NCBI GenBank assembly: GCA_028279595.1
Contig: JANQNK010000013.1
Coordinates: forward strand, 53,682-117,681
Reading direction: 5' to 3'
From: Thermoplasmatota archaeon
GTDB taxonomy: Archaea > Thermoplasmatota > JAKEGO01
DNA: 64,000 bases
The position numbers and the translations under genes were made by a program. This document shows, piece after piece, positions 18,601-27,900 of the stretch (the first letter of the stretch is position 1; each line of letters begins with the position of its first letter). The notes below the pieces were generated by a model. That model searched no databases and was not told the origin of the DNA. It was given only the letters and a program-made list of their open reading frames with translations.

Positions 18601-21600
18601 CCCGTCCAGACGTCGCCGATCATGTGGTTCTCGACGAATTCGATGGAGTAGTTGTACAGGCGGACACCCAAAGCGTCGATCTCGACGAAGAGGTTGTTCA
18701 CCAGCTCCATGGTTATCGGGGACCCCTCGTCGTTCCTGCCGGATATCCCCCAACCTTCCGAGGTGTTGAAGGTACAGTTCCTTATCATATCGACGTTGGG
18801 CGAATCGAGGAGCCGGATGTAGAGCGAATCCTCGGCCCCGTTGGTGAACCGGCAGTCCTCGATGACGACATGGGATTGTACGTTCTGGATGCTTATCGCG
18901 GGCAGGGTCGAGCCCGTCGGGACGATCTCCCATCCGCCAATGATGTACGGGTCGCTCTCCGAACCTGACCCGCCTGTGACACCGTTCGCGGGGTTGAGGA
19001 GGTCCGCGTCCGAATTGATCTGGATCGGCGAGTGGGTCGTGTATGTCAATGCTACGAGGACGATATCGAAGGTGTCCGGGGCTTCCGTTGTTAGAAGACC
19101 GTCGGAGACGCGGACCCTCGGGCTGTAGGTCCCTCCATCCAGGCGGTGAGCGTCCCAGAGATGGAACCACTGGGTCCACCCGCTGTACCTTTCGATCTCG
19201 ATCGGCTCGATCCACCCGGAGTCGTATCCGGGTCCTGTGATCCTCATCTCGACCGTGATGGTGTCCCCGTCGGGGTCCCAGGCCCAGCCGGAGAACAGGA
19301 TGCTGTTCTGGACGGTCCCGCGGTAGTCGTCGAGCGTTACCTCAGGGGCGAAGTTCAACAGTCTGCCTTCGCTATCAATGGGAGCGGTCGCCCACGGTTC
19401 GTGAAGGATGTCCCCGTGGATGTTGTCTCCGGACCCTGGGCCGTCCCCTCCCGGGCCGTCATCGGAGTCCCAGTAATTGTAGACGGCGTTCACCCTGTGG
19501 GACCCTGTGTTGCTTATAGCCACATCGTTGTCCCTGAAGTTGTTGTAGTTGATGTGGGCCGAGCCCGTGCTGACCAGTATCGCTGTCGCGGCGTCCTCGA
19601 ACGTGTTGTTGGCTATCACACCTCGTACCGTGCTCAGGGAGAGCCTTGAATTCATGACCGAGTTGTTCCTGAACGAGATGTCCGTCCTCAGTAGCGATAC
19701 AGGGGATCGATCGAGGCCGCTGCGGTGGATGCCTATGTCGGAATTCGTGACCCCTACCGACGATCGCAGCATCTGCACGTCGCTGATCGTTCCGTTGACG
19801 TACGTGAGACCAATGGTACAATCGTCGAAGGAGTTCGATGTTACGGTGGCGTTGGTGCTTGTGAGCTCCACCTCGACGCCATCGAATTCCACTTCGTTCA
19901 GCGAGAGCACGCAGTGGCTGGCGAAGAGTCCCGTGGAATTCGCGTGGAACGTGGAGTTCTCGATCGTCACGTTCCCCTGGTGGATCACAACGCCTTCGCC
20001 GGCCGTGAAGGTGCAGTCGCTGACGGTCCCGTTCGACCGATCGAAGAATATCGCGTAGGTGTCGTTCGACGTGTCGAAATCGATGTCCACGATGGTGGGG
20101 TCCGACATGCCCGACCAGATCAGGGACCTCTGGACCATGGCCCATTGGGTCTCGCTGTTCGGTGCTTCGATGGTAAGGTTCTCGAGGTGGGGCGAACCGA
20201 GGAACGCCAGCACGTTCGCCTCCATTTCGCTGATGGTCATGTCGGCCATGGTGATCGGATCCGAGGAGAGCGCGATCGCGGACCCGTTCTCGATGTTTCC
20301 GGAGGCGGTGAACTCACCGCCGTTCTTGACCCCGATGAAGTATCCGTGAAGGTCGAAAGAGATGTCATCGAATGTCAGGTTCCCGCCGTCCCTGACTATC
20401 CATGGGCCGGTTGCGTTCAATTCCCCCTGATACGTCTCCTGGCCGGTCACGATGTGGGGCGTGAAAGGGTTTTCTGGCGTGGCCGGGTCGTTGGGCGAGT
20501 TCGAGTACGGCTCGTAGTCGACGTTCGGGCCGATGATGCGGTCGCCGTCCTCGTTCGGAACTCCTCCCCAGTAGTTGTTGTCAGCATCTATCCTGCTGTC
20601 GTCATCGACGTTCCAGATCGCGAAGAGGGGATTGTCGTACATATCGTTGCCGCTCATCAGGACGTGAGCGCCTCCGGTGTTCCTCTCGTACGTATAGATG
20701 CCCATCGGGTTGAACCGCATGACGTTGTTCTCGAGGGTGAGTTCCGACCCCTCCGTGATGGCAGCGACCATGACGTTGTTGGCCATCATGTTGTTGCTGG
20801 CCTCGGTCACCGCGGAGTGTCGTGAGTAGAACACGTAGGAGTTGTTGATGATGGTGTTCCTGTAGAACTCCGATGCCGAACCGGTGGTGTACAAGACCAC
20901 GATACATCCCTCGATGTGGTTGTCGTAGATCCTGGCGGACAGGCCGGTGAAGAGGCCTACGGCCCCCCAGCAGTCGATGATGACGTTGTCGTGTATCCTG
21001 GCGGTGCTCTCGGATCCGGGTCCAGGCAGCAGAAAGGCCTCTCCGCACTGTTCGATGTGGTTGTCGTAGGCCTCCACGTCGTTCGTCGTCACTTCGTCCG
21101 TAGCGAGAGCGGCACCGACCTGGAAGAAGGTGTTGCGCCGCACGATGGCGGTGCCCTCCTCCACGACGACGGTCTTGCCGTTCCACTTGAAGTAGTTGTC
21201 CTCGATTGTGGCCGTGGTCTCGTGCACCACGATCGACCTGTCCCCTCTCGTCAACGTGTTGTTGCGGAAGGTCACACCCTCGCATCCGTCGGCAATGATG
21301 TGGAACCACGGATGGTCCACCCTGTTGTCCTCGAAGACGAAGCCGTCGCATGCCGTGAACACGAACGCGTTCGAGGTCATGGCGTCGTAAGTGACGTTGT
21401 TCCCCCTGATCGTGGGAGCGCACCCTATAATGTCGAACCCGGAGTTGTCGAGGTCGGTGAAGTTGTTGTTGATGAAATCGACGTTGGAAGAGAGGACGGT
21501 CACGTCGTCATATCGCCTCATGATCGAATTCTGCATGTCCACCGCTGCGGTGGCGGATATCGTGAGGTCGAAGTAGTAGTCCATGTCATCCGGTGAGATC

Positions 21601-21932
21601 ACGCTCGCGTCGATTGCCGTCGCGTTGTCATCGTCGAGGTCGTAGACATTGAAGGTCCCCGTGACGTTGATGGCGAAGAGGTCCTGGGCGTCCGACTGGA
21701 TCAGCAGTGTGACGTTGTTGAAGGTCAATGAATTCTGAATGATGAGGTTCCCATGGAGCGTTATCGTGCAGCTAGTGTACGAACGGATATCTGTGACGGT
21801 CCAGTCCCCTTCGACGTGACCTCCCTCGGGGGGCGGATCGTTTATGGCGCTGACGTGCTGGACCGTGAGCATCAGAACTGTGATCGATAGGATGGCGAAG
21901 ACCGCTATCCATCTTCCAATACTGAATCTCAT
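15693..21932 (-). CDS. Giant cell-surface protein: beta-helix and Ig/PKD-like repeats, C-terminal TM and proline-rich tail
   Basis: A 2079-residue exported protein. A signal peptide (about 1-29) is followed by a long right-handed parallel beta-helix of NosD/PbH1 type repeats (IYDNHIEGC, LENNVMRFNPMGI, VRDNVCYESATGF). It is interrupted near 880-960 by an Ig-like domain, and the helix resumes after the linker NGVTGGSGSESDPYIIGGW. From about 1270 to 1950 there are six or seven Ig/fibronectin-like domains (for example APTIIIDSPENGSTVNGTVW). One membrane segment (LVCAAAFIFIGLAVLLVLSLV) precedes a cytoplasmic tail of PPPP repeats ending DVEVLDVEVIEE. It lies 13 bp downstream of its even larger paralogue and shares its C-terminal half. 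Likely sugar- or surface-binding; no catalytic motif seen. Confidence 0.92.
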   Translation of the reverse strand: MRFSIGRWIAVFAILSITVLMLTVQHVSAINDPPPEGGHVEGDWTVTDIRSYTSCTITLHGNLIIQNSLTFNNVTLLIQSDAQDLFAINVTGTFNVYDLDDDNATAIDASVISPDDMDYYFDLTISATAAVDMQNSIMRRYDDVTVLSSNVDFINNNFTDLDNSGFDIIGCAPTIRGNNVTYDAMTSNAFVFTACDGFVFEDNRVDHPWFHIIADGCEGVTFRNNTLTRGDRSIVVHETTATIEDNYFKWNGKTVVVEEGTAIVRRNTFFQVGAALATDEVTTNDVEAYDNHIEQCGEAFLLPGPGSESTARIHDNVIIDCWGAVGLFTGLSARIYDNHIEGCIVVLYTTGSASEFYRNTIINNSYVFYSRHSAVTEASNNMMANNVMVAAITEGSELTLENNVMRFNPMGIYTYERNTGGAHVLMSGNDMYDNPLFAIWNVDDDSRIDADNNYWGGVPNEDGDRIIGPNVDYEPYSNSPNDPATPENPFTPHIVTGQETYQGELNATGPWIVRDGGNLTFDDISFDLHGYFIGVKNGGEFTASGNIENGSAIALSSDPITMADMTISEMEANVLAFLGSPHLENLTIEAPNSETQWAMVQRSLIWSGMSDPTIVDIDFDTSNDTYAIFFDRSNGTVSDCTFTAGEGVVIHQGNVTIENSTFHANSTGLFASHCVLSLNEVEFDGVEVELTSTNATVTSNSFDDCTIGLTYVNGTISDVQMLRSSVGVTNSDIGIHRSGLDRSPVSLLRTDISFRNNSVMNSRLSLSTVRGVIANNTFEDAATAILVSTGSAHINYNNFRDNDVAISNTGSHRVNAVYNYWDSDDGPGGDGPGSGDNIHGDILHEPWATAPIDSEGRLLNFAPEVTLDDYRGTVQNSILFSGWAWDPDGDTITVEMRITGPGYDSGWIEPIEIERYSGWTQWFHLWDAHRLDGGTYSPRVRVSDGLLTTEAPDTFDIVLVALTYTTHSPIQINSDADLLNPANGVTGGSGSESDPYIIGGWEIVPTGSTLPAISIQNVQSHVVIEDCRFTNGAEDSLYIRLLDSPNVDMIRNCTFNTSEGWGISGRNDEGSPITMELVNNLFVEIDALGVRLYNYSIEFVENHMIGDVWTGGAVVVSSYVANEDATVRDNVCYESATGFVFQELDAEIHDNIYVGCRAGAMTETDHSNISVYHNLVANSGFGAIFNGDVPRVENNTYIGNQKITHYNGQNQGLSMILRNNTFQNNEEGVSNSFNGYTDARWNYWGASDGPSGHGSGSGDPVDDLTEYDPWHSDGPAGPNHPPRILFIDPRTNVTVKDEIEFIWYATDLDGDDLSVNLSYGQVNDTANATAITVLSNEFRYTWNVSGVPDGHYVVIANVTAVNASHQVISRTIIVDNNRPPSIEILEPDGDSDVTHDIYNITWSAQDPDGDLLEFSIFISTDKVNLTLVTEGLVNVTSYHWNVSGVDEGDYWILIEVSDGKDSASSWSEGPLTVDQAPSIGITSPPQGGAEADEEYTIEWTTGNASSEAIVDIYFDVSTSGSDLEIVKTGVGDDGSYEWDLGSVPNGDYYVYILLTDGAFTAEAWSPGVLTVDHPGGSEPKNHRPTIKIHDPDPKKNNTANEEFTITWTADDEDGDTVYIRLQYDEDHQVGGGVNITSNWIRADLSEWDWDTTDVPEGRYYIYAVVDDANGSQAHAFSDGRVKIVHPEPGENTAPTIIIDSPENGSTVNGTVWINGTAHDADGNDDIDRVRIRIDGGSWKLCDGTSGWSYEWDTSKNDNEEVTIEVQVEDEEGDTGSDGIVVTVDNYIPEPPWIGIESPNLGDTVSGMVPIWGYAGGDLELVTVTVTVDDVDLETSGLSTWHVDWNSSLILYDTIIITATVEDDSGATNSTSLYVTVNNTKPDVNHSPTVTVGTDPDDVRKGGTVMIEVTVDDLDGLEDIVSVSADLRDASGTHVLEMDSTDLSWSTGTVSISIDTRHLEPGTYILYIHVTDASGGSDVGMLTFNVRSAVDEDKGEDNDLVCAAAFIFIGLAVLLVLSLVGGKGRRESIREMDLPPPPTDMTVPPSPPDMGLPPPPGQVLPPPPGDVMDVEVLDVEVIEE

Positions 21933-21945
21933 TCAATGCCCCTCA

Positions 21946-24900
21946 TCATTCCAGCACCTCCACTTCGTACACCTCGACGTCTATCGGCTCCTCCGGTGGA
22001 GGTGGAACCCAACCAGGGGGGGGAGGAGGTACATCGGTCGGCGGGGGTGGAGGTGGCGGCGGCAGTGGCTGGCCGGGCGGCGGTGGGAGCTGCTGTCCCG
22101 TAACGACGTTGCTCTGCAGCACCTGTGCCCGGACAGGTTCCTCACCCTTCCTGGAGCTCGTGCTCAGCAGGACAAGCAGGGCGACTCCGATGCCGATGAA
22201 GACAGCTGCGCAGACGAGATCGTTGCTGTCGTCCTTGTCATCACTGTCCGCAGCGACGACCTTGAACGACCACGTGTCGTAATCTCCCGCGTCCTGAGAA
22301 TCGACTATGAATATGAACAGGATATAGTTGCCCGTCTCCATGGAGCTCGTATCGATCGAGAAGTAGACCGTCCCAGTTACCCAGTTGAGCTCGGTGTCGG
22401 TGATCTCGAGGACCGTGTTTCCCTCGTTGTCCCTGAGGTCCCCGAACACGGTCACGATGTCATCCCTGCCATCGGGATCGTCCACCGCCGCCACGATCGT
22501 AACGGTTCGACCCTTTCTGACGGACGTCGGACCGGATTCTACGTTGATGGTCGGGTCCTCGTTGACCACGGGAGGGATGTTATCGACGGTGATGTTCATC
22601 GTTGAGGTATTCGTCCTTCCATCCTCGTCCTCGACCGTCGCCACTATGGTAACGCTTTCGTAGAGGATGTGGGACGAGTCCCATTCCCCTTCCCAGAACG
22701 AAAGGCCCGTGACGTCCACGTCGGTACCGTCGATCTCGAGGATGATCCTTTCCAGGTCGAGGTCGCCGCCGGCAGAGCCCCAGATCTCGATGGTGCCGGA
22801 GACAGTCTCTCCCTCGTCGTGGGATATTATGGATATCCACGGCGGCCCCGGGATGAAATTGTCGACCGTCAACGTGATCTGATCGGTGCCCGTATCCCCC
22901 TCCGCGTCCTCGACCTCCACCCTGATGGTGACGTCCCCGTTGTCGGCATTGGATGCGTTCCACTCGTAGGACCAGTCAGAGGTACCGTCGCACGTCCTCC
23001 AGGACCCGCTTCCTATCCGTATCCGAACCCTTTCGATGTCGTCATTGCCGTCGGCGTCGTGGGCCGTTCCGTTGATCCATACGGTGCCGTTCACTGTCGC
23101 TCCGTCCTCAGGGGTAACTATTGTAATGGTGGGGGCGGTGTTCTCTCCGGGTTCGGGGTGGACTATCGTTACCCGTCCGCTCGAGAAATCGTGCGCCTGC
23201 GAGCCATTGGAGTCATCCACGACCGCATAGACATAGTACTTCCCTTCGGGGACATCGGTCGTATCCCAGTCCCACTCCGACAGAGACGCTAGAACCCAGT
23301 CCGAGGTGATGTTCACACCACCGCCGACCTGGTCGTCCTCGTCGTACTGGAGCCTGATGTAGACCTCGTCACCGTCCTCGTCGCTCGCGGTCCATGTGAT
23401 CGTGAACTCCTCGTTCGCCGTGTTGTTCTTGCCCGCTTCCGGAGCGTGCACGGTAATCTTCGGTTTGTGGTTCACCGGCGTCGTGCTCGGGTGGTCGACG
23501 GTGAGCATTCCAGAGCTCCAACCGGTGGCGTTGAACTCGCCGTCCGTCAGGACGATGAAGACGTAGTATTCGCCATCCTGGACAGCGTCCAGGCCCCAGT
23601 CGTACGATCCCGTGTCGTTGAGGCCAGTCTTGACGATCTCCAGGTTCTCTCCATTGGTGTCAACGTCGTAGTAGATGTCGATGATGGCGCTATCCGTGGC
23701 GTTCATCGTCGTCCATTCGATCGAGTACTCGTCCTCGGCCTCCGCTCCCCCCTCTGGTGGGGTCGTGACCTCGATCGAGGGCGCATGGTCCACGGTCACA
23801 GGGCCGTCCGAGTAAGCTGATGCCATACCCCCACGGGAATCCTCCGCTGTAGCGTACACGTAATAATCGCCCTCGTCCAACATAGAGATGTCCCAATCGA
23901 ACGTACCGACGGGATCCATGTCATCAGCCAGAATACTCGTACCGCCAGGGTCATTGTCAACGTCCCAGTAAAGGTCGACAGTGATGTCGTCGCCGTCAGG
24001 ATCTGTTGCGTTCCATATTATCGTGAAAACGTTGTCGGACGTGTCATTGGCACCGTCCGGTTCCGCGATAACAATGACCGGGTCCTCGTTGAACACAACA
24101 GGTTCGGTGAGCCAGGGATCGAACAGGACGTCCTCGCTAACGGCATCTCCGTCGCCGTCACCTTCGCCGGACGGGCCGTTCTCGGCACCCCACCAGTTCC
24201 AGCGGGCGTCTATGGTGATCAGGTCGTCGCCATTCTCCACGCCGTCCCTGTTGCCGAAGATGTTGTTGTCCCTCATGGTCATGTTGGAACGGTCTCCCCA
24301 CACACCCCATCCATTTATGTGATCTACGAGGAGGTTCCTCTCGATCGTGGAATTCCCCCAGTTGAACCATATCCCGGCGGAACCGTAGGCGAACACGTTG
24401 TCCGAGATGTTGAAATAATAGGGGATGTCGCCGCTCATCGATCCGCCGAAGAGTTGCCCGCCGATCATCACGTTGTCCTCGAAGGTCAGGTTGATGTCGG
24501 TCACGAAGAGAGTGCCCGCGGTGAAGAAACAGCCTGAAACACGCGACGGTACCTCCGGCCCCCCTTCCAGGTTGGCGGGATACCCCTCGGTCCAGAAGAC
24601 GGAGTCTGTGATGTTGACCAGGCTGTCCCTCGAATAGATATCATCCCCCTCAGAACCGAGATACATCGACCTGTCCATGTCGACCAGGCTGTCGTCCGCT
24701 ATCCGGATCGCGTAACTGTTCTCGACGAAGCGGCAGTCCTCGACAACGACGTTCCTCGAGTTGACGATGGAGATCCCACCGTTCGAACCGTTGCCATAGA
24801 TGTTGCAGAGCGAGATGACGACATGGGCCGTGGTGTCGCTGATGTCTAGGGCCGTGGAGTCCATCGAGGATATGTTCCACCTCTCGATCATGTACGGGTC

Positions 24901-27900
24901 CTCCGCAGTACCGGATCCGGACCTTACGCCGTTCTCCGAAGTGAGGTCAGAGTTCCCTTCGATAACGATCGGATCATGGTCCTCGATATACGGAGCGACG
25001 ACCGTCACCTTGGTCAACGCGATGGGCGAATGATCGTTCCCGTCATAGCATCTGATCGAGAGGTCGTATTCCCCTTCCATTGCCATCGTGTCGAAGGCGT
25101 GGGAATACCCGCCTCTGTCGAGAACGTCGCGCCATGAGCCGTTCGCCTCGATCCATCCGGAGGAATAGGTCTCATTCTCAAGCATGACCTCCACGCTTCG
25201 GACGATGTCCCCCTCCGGGTCCTCCGTCCTTCCCGATGCGCGGAGGAAGAATCCAGCATCGGTCGGTATTATCACGGTCGGGAGTTTGGGAGCGATGTTC
25301 TGGTAATGGCCGCTGTGGTCGCTCTCGACGAGGAGCCATGGCTCGAACGCCACGTACTCCGACACGTCGTCGCCGTCGCCCGAACCCTCTCCCCCGGGTC
25401 CCGATGCCGAGTTCCACCAATTGAACGTCGCATTGACAAGGGTGGACGAATCATCGTTGTAGACCCCGTACTCGGTATTGTCCTCGAAATTGTTGAACTT
25501 GAGCTTCGGTTGGGCCTGATCCTGGGCGTATACGCCGTACTGGTTGCGGGTGAAATCGTTGTTCACGACGATCGGTGCGCTGTCGTGGACGTACAGGCCG
25601 CGCACGTTCTGATCGAAGGTGTTGTTCTCCATCCTTATGGCATTTCCGACGAGCATGAGTCCAGTTCCACTCGATATCGTGTTTCCTTTGACGATCGCTC
25701 TGGAAGCGTCGAGATATACCCCGTTGTTGGTGACCTCGTTCCCCAGGATCGTAACGTCCTCGATCTCCAGATAGAGGCCGTGGGTGCCGCCGTCTATTGT
25801 GTTGTTAGTGATCGTGATGTCGTGGGGCGTCCCCTCGCCCTCGATCTGCCCGTAGGCGAGCTCTATGCCGATATCGTTGTTCTGGAGATCGCACCCATCG
25901 ATGTCAATGGACATGTTCCCGTATTTCCACCAGTCGTCATCGTTGGCGATCCCTGCCATGGAACAGAGCGATATGGTCAGGCCCTTCAACGTCAGATGGC
26001 CCTCTCTGGCCCCGACCCCGATGTCATTGTTGGTGATCGCAGTGTCGGTGATCCTGGCCTTGCTGTACATAGCATATATGCCGAACCAACCGCCGGTGTT
26101 CAGTGTCCCTCCCTGGATCGTCGCGGTGTCCCTGAAGAGATAGATCCCTGCTCGTCGGATCACGAACTTGATGTGCTCGATGGTACCGCTGGTGTCGAAC
26201 GTCGTGTTATCATTTGTCACCGTGATGTTCCCGATGTATGGGGACGCCCTGTACACGGAGACCGCGGCCGCCATGTTGTCGAATGAAGTGCCCTCGATCA
26301 TCGCATGGTCCGTCGCCAGGGCAAGGGTCAGACCGTTGTCCATGCTTCCCCCGGACGTATTGAGATATGAACCGATCTTTCCTGCGATCCAGTGTCCGGC
26401 GAGGTCGATGTCAGCACCGTCCAGTTCGAACTCCCCTCCCCAACGAACGAAGTAGCTCGTGTTGAGCGTCCTGTCCGAATCGATCGATATGCTCATTCCA
26501 TCGTTCACGATGATAACAGGGGAGGATATGGCCGGGGTCTCTGGATCGTTGGGCGAACCCTGATATCCTCCACCAATGTTGCCATCGAGCAGATCGCCGT
26601 CGATCCCGGGCACCCCGCCGTAATAATTACCGCTGACCTCACCCGGGTAGTTATGGTAAGAGGACATGATGCCGTAATATGCATTGTTGACGATGTCATT
26701 GTCGAGCACCTCGGCAAGTTGAACCCTCTCCCTGTCGGGGTCTATCGTGAATATGCTCCTGAAGGTGAGGCCCCCGAGGTTGTACTTGATCGTGTTGTTC
26801 CGGTATGTCCGGTTGCCGTAGGCCACATCGTCGATGCCCACCGGATTGAATGCGATCGTATTGTTCTCGATGGTATAGTCGGCGTCGTGGGCCAGGTTCA
26901 ATCCCTTGACGATGTTCCTCTCGAAGCGGTTCCCGCGAATGACCGACCAGGACCGCCCCCCGTCCAGGGGTTCGTGCATGAGGGCCACGAACATACCGAT
27001 GTCGTTGTCCCTCACCAAGTTGTCCTCGAAAGTGCAGTTGACGGCCTTGTCGAAGGACTTCCCGAGGGTGCAATGGACCCCATAACTGCAGTCCTTGATG
27101 ACGTTCCCTCGGAACACGCCGGAAGCCGTTCTGAGGTAGATGCCGTTGGCCGCCCCGGAGATGGTGTTGTTCTCAAGCAGGGCGGGATACTTCCACTGAC
27201 CGGACCACCACATACCACCCGAGCCGTCAAGGTTGAATCCGTATGCGCCCGTGTCCCGAAGGAGGTTGCCGATGGCAGTGATACGATTGGTCTCTCCGGA
27301 GACCATCACGCCCCTCGCCTCGATGTCGATTATCCGGTTGTCCCGCAGGAGGAATTCAGCGGCGGAGGCGTGAACTCCGTGGTGCGTGTGGTCGATGTCA
27401 TTGTCCTCGATGGTGATGTTCTCGGCGCTCGTTAGGGAGATCCCCTGGGCCAGCCCGGTGGTGTTGTGGAGGTGGCAGTCGCGGATGATAGCGTATGACC
27501 TCGTGTCCGAGATCGAGATGCAGGTGGAATCGTCCCCCCAGATGTCCCATCTCTCAATGATGTAGGGGTCCGCCTCCGTCCCCGAGCCGGATCGCACGCC
27601 GTTGGCCGCGGTCCATTCCGCGTCGCTGTTGATGTCGATCGGATCATGGGGTTCGCGTTCTCCAGCGCCTCCTGCGGAGGTTCCGATCCCGAACGCGTTG
27701 TCGTTGGTGTCACTGGCCTCTCCGGAGTCAGAGTCAGTGATCGTGATCCTGATGAAGCAGTCGCCGCTGACCTCGTCCGGAACGGCCCACTGGTAGATGC
27801 CTGAATTCGGAAGTCCAGAGTCGATGGACGTCCACGGGCCATCATCTCCGTCCGTCGAGTACTCGAGCTCGATCTCAATCCCGGTGGAGGTCGAGGGGAC

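Noticed and set aside
18093..20825. Long plus-strand frames opposite the giant surface protein
   Set aside because: Val/Asp/Arg-rich antisense frames without domains, signal peptides or promoters.
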